Positions 1 through 9,298 of a stretch of DNA of 64,000 nucleotides are shown here, in pieces. The notes beneath the pieces were generated by a model. It saw only the letters and a list, made by a program, of their open reading frames with translations, searched no databases and was not told the origin of the DNA. The DNA is taken from NCBI RefSeq assembly GCF_023100905.1, contig NZ_CP064686.1, positions 682,001 through 746,000 on the forward strand, written 5' to 3'. The position numbers and the translations under genes were made by a program. The DNA is from Bradyrhizobium sp. 4 (GTDB taxonomy: Bacteria; Pseudomonadota; Alphaproteobacteria; Rhizobiales; Xanthobacteraceae). The stretch's first letter is position 1; each line of letters starts with the position of its first letter.

Positions 1-3
1 GGC

Positions 4-2988
4 GTGCAACGTTCCGATCCCGACAGCGAACGACGGTTCGTCACGATTTTACGGGCCGATGTGATTGATTCCACCGGGCTTGTTGCCGAACTGGATCCGG
101 AGGAGGCGGTCTCGCGCCTGGAGCCGGCCCTGGCGTCCATGAGAGGCGCGGTTCGGCAGTTCGGCGGCATCGTCAGCAAGGAGCTGGGCGATGGGCTTGC
201 CGCGGTGTTCGGCGCCCCGATCGCGGATGACAATCATGCCCCGATGGCCTGCCACGCCGCGATCGAGCTCGTCCGCCGCGTCGCAAGCCTGGGTGACCCC
301 GGACTTCAGGTGCGGGTCGGTCTCCACTCTGGCCATGTCGTGGCCTACATGGTCGCCAGCGAGTTCTCCAAGGTTTACGAGATCGGGGGCGCCGCCCAGC
401 ATCTGGCCGCTCGGTTGGAGGCGGCGGCAGAGGCGAATCAGATCTACGTCTCGGAGGCCTGTCAAAAGCTCGCCGAGGGACATGTCCGGTTCGAATCATT
501 GGGCGACAAGTCCCTGCGCGGCTTCAATCAGCCCGTGCCGGTCTACCGGATCGTGGGCGCGAGCGACCTGTCGAGCTGGCGGGTACGGCGGGCGCGTAGC
601 GTTTCTCGCTTCGTCGATCGCACGATTGAGCGGGCTCTGCTGGAGCGCACCTCCGGAAACGCCAGGACAACCCGGCAGAGCGTCCTGCTGCTGGGCGATG
701 CGGGTATCGGAAAATCGCGGCTTGCGCACGAGTTTGCCCAGCAGCTGAGAGCGGATGGCTGGCGGTTGATCGATGCGGAATGTAGCCCGAACCTCCAAGG
801 CGCGCCCTTCAGCACGCTCAAGCGGCTCTTGCTCTCGATCCTGGAGGGGACAGCAAGACACCCCGGCAGTCCAAGCGATCCTCGGGACGATCTGCCGGCG
901 ATACAACAGTGCGCCCTCGACGCAGTGCTCGACCTACCGATATCGAATCCGTACTGGGACGAGCTGGAGCCTCACGCACGGGGACAAGCGATCGCAGACG
1001 CAAGCTGTGCCCTCGTTGGAAGCCTGGCCCATCGCCAGCCAACGGTAGTCTTGCTCGAGGATCTGCACTGGATTGACCGTGCGAGCGATATCGTCGTAGC
1101 CGCCGTTGCGTCGCTACAGGCGCCCGGTCTTCTCGTGCTGTTCACCTCCCGGCCGAATGGCATGCCGGTCTGGATCGCGCGCTGTCACGCCGAGATCGTC
1201 GCGATGCGGCCCCTCGACGACGATTCGGGGTTGGCCATGCTGGCAGACATGCTTGGCTCCTCGGAGACCAACGCCGATTTGAAGAGCCGGATCATTTCTC
1301 ATACTGCCAACGTTCCCCTGTTCATCGAGGAGGTCTGCCGCGGGTTGAAGGATAGCGGCACGCTGCGTGGCCAATGGGGCGATCTTGCGCTCGTGCGTCC
1401 GATCGACGAACTCGGCATTCCCAGCAGCATCCAGGGCGTGATTGCAGCGCGCCTCGATCGGGTATCGAAGCAAGAACGGTCCATTCTGCAGATCGCCGCC
1501 ACTTTGGGGCCGAGATCGAACGAAGCCTTGCTTGAAAAGATCGCAGCCCTGTCTCGTGACGTTCTCCAGGGGTGCCTCGCGGCGCTCGATCGCGCTGAGT
1601 TGCTTGTCAGGATCGATAGCGAATTGGAGAATTCCCTGGAATTCCGGCATGAGATGGTCCGGCAGGTCACCTATGACTCGATGGTCGAAAAGGTACGCGA
1701 AGACATCCATGCGCGCGTTCTTTCGGCCCTGGAGGACAGCGAAGGCAGTGCCGACGATCCCGACAAGCTCTGCTACCACGCCACGCGGGCGAAGGATTGG
1801 GACAAGTCGTTCAGCTATGGCAGGGCTTCGGCGAGAAGATGTCTGGCGCGGTCGGCATTTGCCGATGCGGCTGACTATTTCGAGGTAGCCATGAGGTCTT
1901 TGGACATGATGCCGGCGAATCCCTTGAGGGAGGCGAGCGCCGTGGATGTTCGTATCGAGGCGCGTGCGGCATTCATTGCGTCTGGCCAGATTGCCGAATG
2001 GCTCAACCTCGGCAAGGAGGCTGAGCGTCGCGCCGATGCGATCAACGACATCGGACGGAAGGTGGCGGCCATGACGGTCATGGCGGCTGCACAAAACTTC
2101 TACGGCACGCCCATCGAAGCGATCACCCTCGGTGAGCGAGTCGCGCACCTCGCGGAGGAGTGGGGTAATCCTGGATGGCTCAATGCCGCGCACTACGGGC
2201 TCGGACAGGTGTATTTTCTTGCCGGGCGCTACCGTGAAGCTGATCGATTTTTCGCCCGGAGCTGCGCTCAGCTGATGGGGCCGGAGCCCAGCGCGCCTTT
2301 CGGCTCGACACCGAAATACGCATTGTTGCTCTGCTGCATGATGAGCAGCATTACCCACACCGTCATGGGCGAGCTCGATGCCGCCGAACAACTCCAGCAA
2401 CAAGCCGCCGCGATCGCGGAGGAGACGGGCCGGCCCTATGACCGCGTCGCCGCCGCCTACAGCGGCGGCTGGCTGAAGCTCGGCCGCGGCGAGCCGGCGG
2501 CGGCCGCGGCCATTCTCGAGGATGGTTTTGTCCTGGCGCAGAAGCACGGCATCCGGCTGTTCGTGCCGGTGCTCGCCTGCCATCTCGGCATGGCCTATCT
2601 GGAGCAGGGGCGGTTCGACCGGGCGCGCGGCATGCTGACGGAGGCGCGTGAGGAGGCCAAGGCCGTCGGCTATACCTCGGCGGTGCTACGCAGCTCGATC
2701 TACCTGGCGCTCGCCACCCACCGGCTCGGCGACGTCCAGGCCGCGCAGAACATGCTGCGCGAGGCGCGCAACACCGCGCGGCAACAGGGGTTCTCCGGCC
2801 TGGAGGCGGAGGCGCTGTTCGGCGAGGCCGTGGTGACGCCGCCGTCGGATGCGGAGGCCAAGGCGGCGATCCTTGGCGCCGTGCGCGCGACCGTCGCGAT
2901 CGCCGCCGAGAGCGGCGCGCTGCCGCTGCGGCACAAAGCCGAGGCGATGCTCAACGAGATGCAGGCGGCGGGTGACGAGCTCAGCTGA
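4..2988 (+). CDS. Class III adenylate/guanylate cyclase domain - AAA-type ATPase - TPR protein
   Basis: This is a 994-residue multidomain signalling protein. The first 190 residues read as a class III nucleotide cyclase: metal-binding Asp19 in RADVIDST, Lys59 and Asp63 in KELGDG, and Arg in AQHLAARLE, where the usual transition-state Asn is replaced by His as in many proteins of this architecture. A P-loop ATPase of the AAA_16 type follows, with Walker A GDAGIGKSRL near residue 230 and Walker B VVLLEDLHWID near residue 350. The last 350 residues are helical TPR-like repeats. The GTG start at base 4 lies at the window edge with no visible ribosome binding site, so the true start may be upstream. 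The last 550 bases are clearly more GC-rich than the rest. Ligand and output are unknown. Confidence 0.88.
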   Translation: MQRSDPDSERRFVTILRADVIDSTGLVAELDPEEAVSRLEPALASMRGAVRQFGGIVSKELGDGLAAVFGAPIADDNHAPMACHAAIELVRRVASLGDPGLQVRVGLHSGHVVAYMVASEFSKVYEIGGAAQHLAARLEAAAEANQIYVSEACQKLAEGHVRFESLGDKSLRGFNQPVPVYRIVGASDLSSWRVRRARSVSRFVDRTIERALLERTSGNARTTRQSVLLLGDAGIGKSRLAHEFAQQLRADGWRLIDAECSPNLQGAPFSTLKRLLLSILEGTARHPGSPSDPRDDLPAIQQCALDAVLDLPISNPYWDELEPHARGQAIADASCALVGSLAHRQPTVVLLEDLHWIDRASDIVVAAVASLQAPGLLVLFTSRPNGMPVWIARCHAEIVAMRPLDDDSGLAMLADMLGSSETNADLKSRIISHTANVPLFIEEVCRGLKDSGTLRGQWGDLALVRPIDELGIPSSIQGVIAARLDRVSKQERSILQIAATLGPRSNEALLEKIAALSRDVLQGCLAALDRAELLVRIDSELENSLEFRHEMVRQVTYDSMVEKVREDIHARVLSALEDSEGSADDPDKLCYHATRAKDWDKSFSYGRASARRCLARSAFADAADYFEVAMRSLDMMPANPLREASAVDVRIEARAAFIASGQIAEWLNLGKEAERRADAINDIGRKVAAMTVMAAAQNFYGTPIEAITLGERVAHLAEEWGNPGWLNAAHYGLGQVYFLAGRYREADRFFARSCAQLMGPEPSAPFGSTPKYALLLCCMMSSITHTVMGELDAAEQLQQQAAAIAEETGRPYDRVAAAYSGGWLKLGRGEPAAAAAILEDGFVLAQKHGIRLFVPVLACHLGMAYLEQGRFDRARGMLTEAREEAKAVGYTSAVLRSSIYLALATHRLGDVQAAQNMLREARNTARQQGFSGLEAEALFGEAVVTPPSDAEAKAAILGAVRATVAIAAESGALPLRHKAEAMLNEMQAAGDELS

Positions 2989-3301
2989 CGGTAGCGGCGG
3001 CCGGGCTGCCATCGCGGCCGAAATCTGCCCGACGCGTCAAATAAATTCAGCAGGCGTCGCAAGGAGTTAGCTACTGTGCATGGGGTTGTTTTCGCCCTTT
3101 TATCTTGAAGGGCCCTTCATGGCGCGGCGCAGAGGACGGCACGCTGGTGCGGCCCGCTCCGATGACTATGCCCTTGCACGCGCAGCAAGGTCGGCTACCG
3201 TCGGCCCTGGCCACACGGCCAGGCGACTTTTGATTTCAATTTTTTAGCATTCGATTTTCCGGCGCCGCGACGGCGCGACGCCCACCGAACGAGGCGGGGC
3301 C
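2989..3301. other. Intergenic region, 313 bases
   Basis: No convincing gene is seen. A small open frame of about 42 codons starts at 3119 but has no ribosome binding site and Arg/Ala-rich content typical of a chance frame. The only structure noted is a short GC hairpin followed by T-rich sequence at 3206-3240. Confidence 0.6.
3206..3223 (+). terminator. Possible rho-independent terminator
   Basis: CCTGGCC, ACAC loop, GGCCAGG forms a 7-bp GC stem, followed by a T-rich stretch (CTTTTGATTTC and then a run of six T at about 3239-3244). It lies about 220 bases past the cyclase stop and 80 bases before the OpgC-type gene. Confidence 0.4.
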
Positions 3302-4519
3302 ATGATCACACGGGACCAGTCAGCGCTGCTCGCGCCGGTCGAGCGCGACCTGCGGCTCGATCTCTTCCGCGGCATCGGTCTGTGGATGATCTTCCTCGAC
3401 CACATCCCGCACGACGTCGTGGCTTGGCTGACCTTGCGCAATTACGGCTTCAGCGACGCCGCCGAATTCTTCGTCTTCATCTCCGGTTATCTGGTCGGCT
3501 GGATCTACGGGCCGATCGTCGCGGGCGGCTGGTTTCTCGCCGCCCTGAAGCGGCTGTGGCGGCGCGCGGTCGAGATGTATGTCGCCCACATCATGCTGTT
3601 CCTGCTGTTCACGGCGCAGATCGCCCGCACCGCGCGCCGCTTCGACAATCCGATGTACGAGCACGAGTTCAACGTGTTCAATTTCCTGTCGCATCCGGAC
3701 GAGCTGATCGGGCAAGCGATCCTGTTGAAGTACAAGCCGGTCAATCTCGACGTGCTGCCGCTCTACATCACGCTGGTGTTCGCCTCGCCTTTCATCGTGT
3801 GGTGCCTGGTGCGGCGGCCGAACCTGACGCTCGCCGCGTCCGTGGTGCTCTACGTGCTGGCGCGCTGGTTCGACTGGAACGTCGCCTCCTATCCGCCCGG
3901 CACGCACTGGTACTTCAACCCGTTCTGCTGGCAGCTGATGTTCGTGTTCGCGGCCTGGTGCGGCATCGGCCAGATCGACAAGATCGCGAAATGGGTGTGG
4001 TCCAAGGCGGCGATGGCGCTGGCTGCGGCTTGGCTCGCCTTCGCGCTGCTGATCGTGATGACCTGGCACGTCCCCGTGCTCGAAGCCCTGATCCCGAAAT
4101 GGATGATCAAGGCGATCTACCCGATCGACAAGACCGACCTCGACATGCTGCGCTTCACGCATTTCCTGGCGCTGGCGATCTGGGTGACGCATCTCATCTC
4201 GCGCAAATGGCGGACCCTGCACGGGGCCTGGCTGCGCCCTGTGATCCTCTGCGGCCAGCATTCGCTGCCGATCTTCTGCCTCGGCGTCTTCCTGTCGTTC
4301 TCGGCGCACTGGATCCTGACGCAATACACCAAGGGGGTCTGGGAGCAGCTCGCGGTCTCCGTCGTCGGCATCGTCATCATGATCGCAGCCGCCTGGCTGC
4401 TCGACCGGGCCGGACGGGTGCCGAACCTGTTCGTGAAGGTGACGGAGATCGAGGAGGCCGACACCGTCCTGGAAAGCGCGCCCGCGGACAGGTCTGCCGT
4501 GGCGCCCGCGGGTCATTGA
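3302..4519 (+). CDS. OpgC-type integral membrane acyltransferase-like protein
   Basis: A 405-residue polytopic membrane protein that begins with the signature of the OpgC family: ERDLRLDLFRGIGLWMIFLDH, then a membrane segment with FFVFISGYLVGW. About ten hydrophobic helices follow. OpgC proteins substitute periplasmic osmoregulated glucans (succinylation in well-studied members), so a role in modifying an envelope glycan is likely, but the substrate cannot be read from the sequence. The ATG at 3302 is preceded by GAGGCGGGG. The C-terminal 25 residues are charged and probably cytoplasmic. A DUF2059 gene follows after 46 bases and may be cotranscribed. Confidence 0.9.
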   Translation: MITRDQSALLAPVERDLRLDLFRGIGLWMIFLDHIPHDVVAWLTLRNYGFSDAAEFFVFISGYLVGWIYGPIVAGGWFLAALKRLWRRAVEMYVAHIMLFLLFTAQIARTARRFDNPMYEHEFNVFNFLSHPDELIGQAILLKYKPVNLDVLPLYITLVFASPFIVWCLVRRPNLTLAASVVLYVLARWFDWNVASYPPGTHWYFNPFCWQLMFVFAAWCGIGQIDKIAKWVWSKAAMALAAAWLAFALLIVMTWHVPVLEALIPKWMIKAIYPIDKTDLDMLRFTHFLALAIWVTHLISRKWRTLHGAWLRPVILCGQHSLPIFCLGVFLSFSAHWILTQYTKGVWEQLAVSVVGIVIMIAAAWLLDRAGRVPNLFVKVTEIEEADTVLESAPADRSAVAPAGH

Positions 4520-4565
4520 GGTTCGCCGGCCTGTATTTTGGCGGAGAGATCCAACGGAGAAGTTC

Positions 4566-5054
4566 ATGTCCAGACTTGTGTTGACGATCGCCGCCGCCCT
4601 CCTGCTCCTGATTTGTGGTGCGTCGGCGCAAGCACCGTCGCCGGAGGCGATGAGCGCGGCGCGCAAGCTCGTGGTCACCTTGAAGATCGCGGACCAGTAT
4701 CGCGCGCTGTTGCCGCAGCTCCTGCTCAAGCTGAGGCCCGTGATCGCGCAGGACAGGCCTGAGATCGAGCGCGACTATGACGCGGTGACGGCACCCGGTT
4801 CCGAGATCTACACCCCGGCCCTCAACTCGATGGTCGATCAGGTCTCAGCCCTCTATGCCCAGAGCTTCAGCATCGACGAACTGCGTCAGATCGAGGCTTT
4901 CTATGTCCAGCCGGCCGGGAAGAAGCTTCTGGAGAAGTCCGATGCGCTGGCGCAGGCAAGCGCGCAGATCGGCCAGGACCTCGGCCAGAAGACGGCCGAC
5001 GAATTGAAGCAGCGCCTGATCGAGGCGCTGCGTCAGAAGGGGCACAAGCTCTGA
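4566..5054 (+). CDS. Secreted DUF2059 domain protein
   Basis: A 162-residue protein with a clear Sec signal peptide (about residues 1-22, LTIAAALLLLICGASAQA). The mature part is helical and carries the DUF2059 pattern: IYTPALNSMVDQVSALYAQSF, then ELRQIEAFYVQPAGKKLLEK. Members of this family are periplasmic or secreted proteins of unknown function. The ATG at 4566 has GGAGA six bases upstream. It follows the OpgC-type gene on the same strand, so both may concern the envelope. It converges with the solute-binding protein gene on the other strand. Confidence 0.88.
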   Translation: MSRLVLTIAAALLLLICGASAQAPSPEAMSAARKLVVTLKIADQYRALLPQLLLKLRPVIAQDRPEIERDYDAVTAPGSEIYTPALNSMVDQVSALYAQSFSIDELRQIEAFYVQPAGKKLLEKSDALAQASAQIGQDLGQKTADELKQRLIEALRQKGHKL

Positions 5055-5101
5055 GCTTACCGACAGGGCTCGCGACCCTATACCTTGTCCGTCCTGCTGG
5101 C

Positions 5102-6304
5102 TCACTTCACAAGAGGGCAGCCGCCGTCCTTCAGGGGCCGGAAGGCCTGGTCGGCAGCGACTTCGGCGAGCAGCTTGTAGTAGTCCCACGGGCCCTTGGA
5201 CTCCTCGGGCTTCTTCACCTGGAACAGATACATGCTGTGCACCATGCGGCCGTCTTCGCGTAAGCTGCCGTTGTCGGTGAAGGCATCCTTCACCGGCAAC
5301 TCGCGCATCTTGGCCATGACGGTTTTGGTGTCCCTTGTGCCGGCGGCCTGCACCGCCTTCAGGTAGTGCAGCGTCGCGCTGTAGGTCGCCGCCTGGTTCA
5401 TCGTCGGCATGCGCTTGACGCGCTCCATGAAACGCTTGCCGAAAGCGCGGGTCTTGTCGTTGAGGTCCCAGTAATAGGCCTCGGTGATGATCAGTCCCTG
5501 CGCGAGCTTCAGCCCTAAGCTGTGCACGTCGGAGATGAACATCACGATCGCAGCCAGGTTCTGGCCGCCGGCGACGATGCCGAACTCACCGGCCTGCTTG
5601 ATTGCGTTGATGGTGTCGCCGCCGCCGTTCGCAAGCCCGATGATCTTGGCCTTGGAGGCCTGGGCCTGGAGCAGGAAGGAGGAGAAGTCCGCGGTGTTTA
5701 GCGGATGCTTGACGCTGCCGAGCACCTTGCCGCCCGCGGCCCTCACGACGTCGCCGGTGTCGCGTTCGATCGAATGGCCGAACACATAATCCGCGGTGAG
5801 GAAAAACCAGCTGTCGCCGCCGTTCTTGACGATGGCGCTGCCAACCGTGTGTGCGTTGGAATAAGTGTCGTAGGTCCAGTGCGCGGTGTAGGGCGAGCAG
5901 GACTTTCCGGTAATGTCGGAGCTCGCCGCATCCGTCACGATCATGATCTTCTCGTACTGCTTCGACAGCTCCATCACCGCGAGCGCGGTGGCGGATGTCG
6001 GCAGGTCGATGATCATATCGACGCCTTCGGTCTCCCACCACTTTCGCGCGATGGTCGAGGCGACATCGGGCTTGTTCAGCACATCGGCGCTGACCATGTC
6101 GATAGGCTTGCCGAACATCTGCCCGCCGAAATCCTCGATCGCCATTTTGGTGGCCTCGACATTCCCCTGGCCTCCGATGTCGGAATAGACCGAGGAGAAG
6201 TCGGAGAGCACGCCGATCTTGAGCGGCGCCTGCTGGGCGAGAGACGGGCTGATCAGAAACGCAGTCAATCCGGCCGCTAGGGCGGCACGCATAATTCGGC
6301 ACAT
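5102..6304 (-). CDS. ABC transporter substrate-binding protein, branched-chain amino acid type (orphan)
   Basis: A 400-residue periplasmic binding protein of the Peripla_BP_6 (LivK-like) class. Residues 1-23 are a signal peptide ending at SPSLAQQ. The mature N-terminus (KIGVLSDFSSVYSDIGGQGNVEA) and GNVEATKMAIEDFGG are typical of the large family that also binds aromatic acids, amides and urea. Start ATG at 6304 is preceded by GGGGA. No permease or ATPase genes lie next to it, so it must work with a transporter encoded elsewhere. The ligand is unknown. The divergently oriented acyl-CoA synthetase starts 212 bases away, so a carboxylic acid ligand is possible, but this is only suggested by position. 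Confidence 0.9.
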   Translation of the reverse strand: MCRIMRAALAAGLTAFLISPSLAQQAPLKIGVLSDFSSVYSDIGGQGNVEATKMAIEDFGGQMFGKPIDMVSADVLNKPDVASTIARKWWETEGVDMIIDLPTSATALAVMELSKQYEKIMIVTDAASSDITGKSCSPYTAHWTYDTYSNAHTVGSAIVKNGGDSWFFLTADYVFGHSIERDTGDVVRAAGGKVLGSVKHPLNTADFSSFLLQAQASKAKIIGLANGGGDTINAIKQAGEFGIVAGGQNLAAIVMFISDVHSLGLKLAQGLIITEAYYWDLNDKTRAFGKRFMERVKRMPTMNQAATYSATLHYLKAVQAAGTRDTKTVMAKMRELPVKDAFTDNGSLREDGRMVHSMYLFQVKKPEESKGPWDYYKLLAEVAADQAFRPLKDGGCPLVK

Positions 6305-6516
6305 GGCATTTCCCCAAACTCTATCGTTGGTGCACGAGGCTAGATTTGCCCCCCTGAAGCGTCAACTCTTGCGTAACGGCGCCGCGCTCGCTGGCTGATT
6401 TGACGCGGCCGGTTGCCCCGACTACGCTTTTGCAGAGAACAAGAAGCGGGTGAATGCGGTGGCCTGACCTGTGCTCAGGCGGCCCTCACGAAGAGAAAAA
6501 ATCCAGGGGAACGGAA

Positions 6517-8130
6517 ATGACCGGCGATATCGCAGCCACCATCTCGAAGGCCCGCGAGCATTCCATCGGCGACCTTCTGCGCCGCGCAGCGGGTCGCGAT
6601 CCTGGCAAGCTCGCGGTGAGCTGCGGCCACGTGAGCTGGACCTTTGCCGAGATGGACGCGATCTGCAATCGGCTCGGCCGCGGCCTGCTTGGCCTCGGCG
6701 TGAAAAAGGGTGACCGCCTCGCCGTGCTCTCGCGCAATTCGCACGCCTTTGCGGCGCTCCGGTTCGCATTGGCCAGGATCGGTGCGGTGCTGGTGCCGAT
6801 CAACTTCATGCTCAATCCGGACGAGATCAATTTCATCCTGAAGAGTTCCGGCGCAAAGCTGCTCGCGGCCGGCCCTGATTTCGTCGAGTCCGCGCGCGCG
6901 GCCAGCGCCAGGGATTGCGCGGTCGAGAAGATGATCTGGCTGCCGGGTGAGGATCCTGCCACGGCGCCCGCGGGCCTCACCAGCTTCGACGATCTCCTCA
7001 GCCCAGACGGCTCGTACCTCGAGGCGTCGGTCGACAGCCGGGATCTCGCACAGATCGTCTACACCAGCGGCACGGAGTCGCTGCCCAAGGGCGCGATGCT
7101 GACCCATGAAGCGGTGATGTGGCAGTATGTCAGCTGCATCATCGACGGCGGCATGACCGTGGACGACAAATTCCTGCACGCGCTTCCGCTCTATCATTGC
7201 GCGCAGCTCGATGTGTTCCTGGGGCCGCAAATCTATCTCGGCGCCTCCGGCGTGATCACGGACAAGCCGACCGCCGACAACATTCTGTCATTGATCCAGA
7301 CGCACAGGATCACGTCGTTCTTTGCGCCGCCGACGATCTGGATCGCGATGCTGCGCTCGCCCAATTTCGACAAGACGGATTTGTCGACCTTGCAGAAGGG
7401 TTATTACGGCGCCTCGATCATGCCGGTGGAGGTGCTACTCGAACTCCAGCGCCGCCTGCCCAGCGTGAAGTTCTGGAACTTCTACGGCCAGACTGAGATC
7501 GCGCCCCTCGCAACCGTGCTGGGTCCTGCGGACCAGCTGCGCAAGGCCGGCTCTGCCGGCAAGCCCGTGCTCAATGTCGAGACCCGCGTGGTCAATACTT
7601 CAATGGAGGATGTGAAGGTCGGCGAGGTCGGCGAGATCGTGCACCGCTCGCCGCATCTGCTCTCCGGCTATTACAACGATCCGGTCAAGACGGCGGCGGC
7701 GTTCTCCGGCGGCTGGTTTCACTCCGGCGATCTCGCTACCGTCGATGACGAGGGCCACATCACCGTGGTCGATCGAGTCAAGGACATGATTAAGACCGGT
7801 GGCGAGAACGTCGCGAGCCGCGAGGTCGAGGAGATGGTCTACCGCATCCCCGCAGTGTCCGAGGTAGCGGTGGTAGGCCTGCCCGATCCGCGCTGGATCG
7901 AGGCAGTGACTGCGATTGTCGTGGTCAAGAGCGGCGAGAAGCTCGACGAGGAATCCGTCATCAAGTATTGCGCCGGCCAGATGGCGCATTTCAAGGTGCC
8001 CAAGCGCGTCATCTTCGTCGATGCCCTGCCCAAGAACCCGAGCGGCAAGTTGCTCAAGCGCGAGCTCCGCCAGCGCTTCGTCGGCGGCGAAACGCTCGAC
8101 AAGGCGATCCAGAAGAATTTTGGGACCTGA
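6517..8130 (+). CDS. AMP-forming acyl-CoA synthetase
   Basis: A 537-residue member of the ANL superfamily that would activate a carboxylic acid to its CoA thioester through an acyl-adenylate. Core motifs are visible: YTSGTESLPKGAML (phosphate loop), FYGQTEI, FHSGDLAT, VDRVKDMIKTGGENV, and the catalytic lysine in PKNPSGKLLK near the C-terminus. The ATG at 6517 is chosen because AGGGGA lies six bases upstream; an upstream in-frame start at 6454 adds 21 residues without family likeness. A medium-chain dehydrogenase gene follows 16 bases later. Substrate is not certain: medium- or long-chain fatty acids, or aromatic acids. Confidence 0.92.
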   Translation: MTGDIAATISKAREHSIGDLLRRAAGRDPGKLAVSCGHVSWTFAEMDAICNRLGRGLLGLGVKKGDRLAVLSRNSHAFAALRFALARIGAVLVPINFMLNPDEINFILKSSGAKLLAAGPDFVESARAASARDCAVEKMIWLPGEDPATAPAGLTSFDDLLSPDGSYLEASVDSRDLAQIVYTSGTESLPKGAMLTHEAVMWQYVSCIIDGGMTVDDKFLHALPLYHCAQLDVFLGPQIYLGASGVITDKPTADNILSLIQTHRITSFFAPPTIWIAMLRSPNFDKTDLSTLQKGYYGASIMPVEVLLELQRRLPSVKFWNFYGQTEIAPLATVLGPADQLRKAGSAGKPVLNVETRVVNTSMEDVKVGEVGEIVHRSPHLLSGYYNDPVKTAAAFSGGWFHSGDLATVDDEGHITVVDRVKDMIKTGGENVASREVEEMVYRIPAVSEVAVVGLPDPRWIEAVTAIVVVKSGEKLDEESVIKYCAGQMAHFKVPKRVIFVDALPKNPSGKLLKRELRQRFVGGETLDKAIQKNFGT

Positions 8131-8146
8131 CGCGGAGCGCCCGACC

Positions 8147-9154
8147 ATGAAAGTCTGGCAAATCGCGCGGGACTGGTCGATCGAGGGAATGGAGCTCGCC
8201 GATCTACCCGAGCCCAAGCCCGGTCCGGGGCAGGTCGCGGTGCGCATGCGGGCGGCATCGCTGAATTATCGCGATCTGCTCACGGTGCAGGGCAAGGGTG
8301 GCGTCACCAGATTGCCGCTGATCCCGTTCTCCGATGGCGCCGGCGAGGTGATCGCCGCCGGCGACGGCGTTTCCTGCGTAGCAGTCGGGGACCGCGTCTG
8401 CCCGATGTTCTTCCAATCGTGGATCGACGGAGCGGTTTCAGCCGCGAGCCGGCGCTACGCGCTCGGTGGCACGCGTCCGGGTGTGTTGCAGGAAGTCATG
8501 TTACTGGACGCGGAGGGTGTCAGCCGCATTCCGTCGCATCTCTCTTTCCAGGAAGCGGCGACGCTGCCTTGCGCCGGGCTAACCGCCTGGCGCGCACTGT
8601 TCGAGGAAGCCAAGGTGAAGCCCGGCGACACCGTTCTGGTGCAGGGTACCGGCGGCGTGTCGATCTTCGCATTGCAATTTGCCAAACTTGCAGGCGGGAG
8701 CGTGATCGTAACGTCATCGAGTGACGAGAAGCTCGAACGCGCTCGTGCGCTTGGTGCCGATCACACGATCAACTATCGCTCGGTTCCTGAGTGGGGCAAG
8801 GCCGCGGCAGAGTGGACCGGCGGCGGCGTCGACCACGTCGTCGAGGTCGGCGGCAAGGATACGTTCTCGCAGTCACTCGAGGCGGCGCGGATCGGCGGTA
8901 CCATTCTGGTGATTGGCGTGCTCTCCGGCTTCTCGCAGCAGATCGCGATTCCAAGCCTGTTCTCCAAGAATTTGCACGTCATCGGCCTTTCTGTCGGCAG
9001 CCGCCGTATGTTCGAGGGTATGACGGGAGCGATTAGCCGCAATGGCATGAAGCCGGTGATCGGCCGCAGTTTTGCCTTCGATGCCGTGGGCGACGCGTTG
9101 CGGTTGATGCAGCAAGGCGGCCATTTCGGCAAGATCGTGGTGGAGTTTGGTTGA
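8147..9154 (+). CDS. Medium-chain dehydrogenase/reductase, quinone oxidoreductase/alcohol dehydrogenase type
   Basis: A 335-residue MDR-family NAD(P)H-dependent oxidoreductase. The N-terminal GroES-like fold has NYRDLLTVQGK where zinc enzymes carry the catalytic Cys, so catalytic zinc appears to be absent. The Rossmann part contains VLVQGTGGVSIFALQFAKLAG and a late glycine-rich strand GGTILVIGVLSG. The internal ATG at 8147 (MKVWQIARDW) gives the usual family N-terminus; the longer frame upstream overlaps the synthetase gene. It is probably cotranscribed with the synthetase, 16 bases upstream. An 86-bp palindromic repeat follows the stop. Confidence 0.9.
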   Translation: MKVWQIARDWSIEGMELADLPEPKPGPGQVAVRMRAASLNYRDLLTVQGKGGVTRLPLIPFSDGAGEVIAAGDGVSCVAVGDRVCPMFFQSWIDGAVSAASRRYALGGTRPGVLQEVMLLDAEGVSRIPSHLSFQEAATLPCAGLTAWRALFEEAKVKPGDTVLVQGTGGVSIFALQFAKLAGGSVIVTSSSDEKLERARALGADHTINYRSVPEWGKAAAEWTGGGVDHVVEVGGKDTFSQSLEAARIGGTILVIGVLSGFSQQIAIPSLFSKNLHVIGLSVGSRRMFEGMTGAISRNGMKPVIGRSFAFDAVGDALRLMQQGGHFGKIVVEFG

Positions 9155-9196
9155 GCAGAATTCGGCGAGAGCTGCAGCGCGCAACTCGTCCTACAT

Positions 9197-9282
9197 CGTC
9201 ATTGCGAGCGCAGCGAAGCAATCCAGAATCTTTCCGCAGGGACAGCCTGGATTGCTTCGTCGCTTCGCTCCTCGCAATGACG
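9197..9282. repeat. 86-bp palindromic intergenic repeat, family A copy 1
   Basis: The two ends are long imperfect inverted repeats: CGTCATTGCGAGCGCAGCG at the left and the matching CTCGCAATGACG at the right, with AAGCAATCCAG and CTGGATTGCTT as inner arms. A second copy of the same length and design is at 61639-61724. It sits in the convergent gap between the dehydrogenase and the MFS gene. Confidence 0.88.
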
Positions 9283-9298
9283 GCTGAGAAGGCTGGCC

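Noticed and set aside
3119..3247. Small frame of about 42 codons in the first long intergenic gap
   Set aside because: No ribosome binding site, Arg/Ala-rich chance composition, and overlap with a hairpin/T-rich terminator-like sequence.
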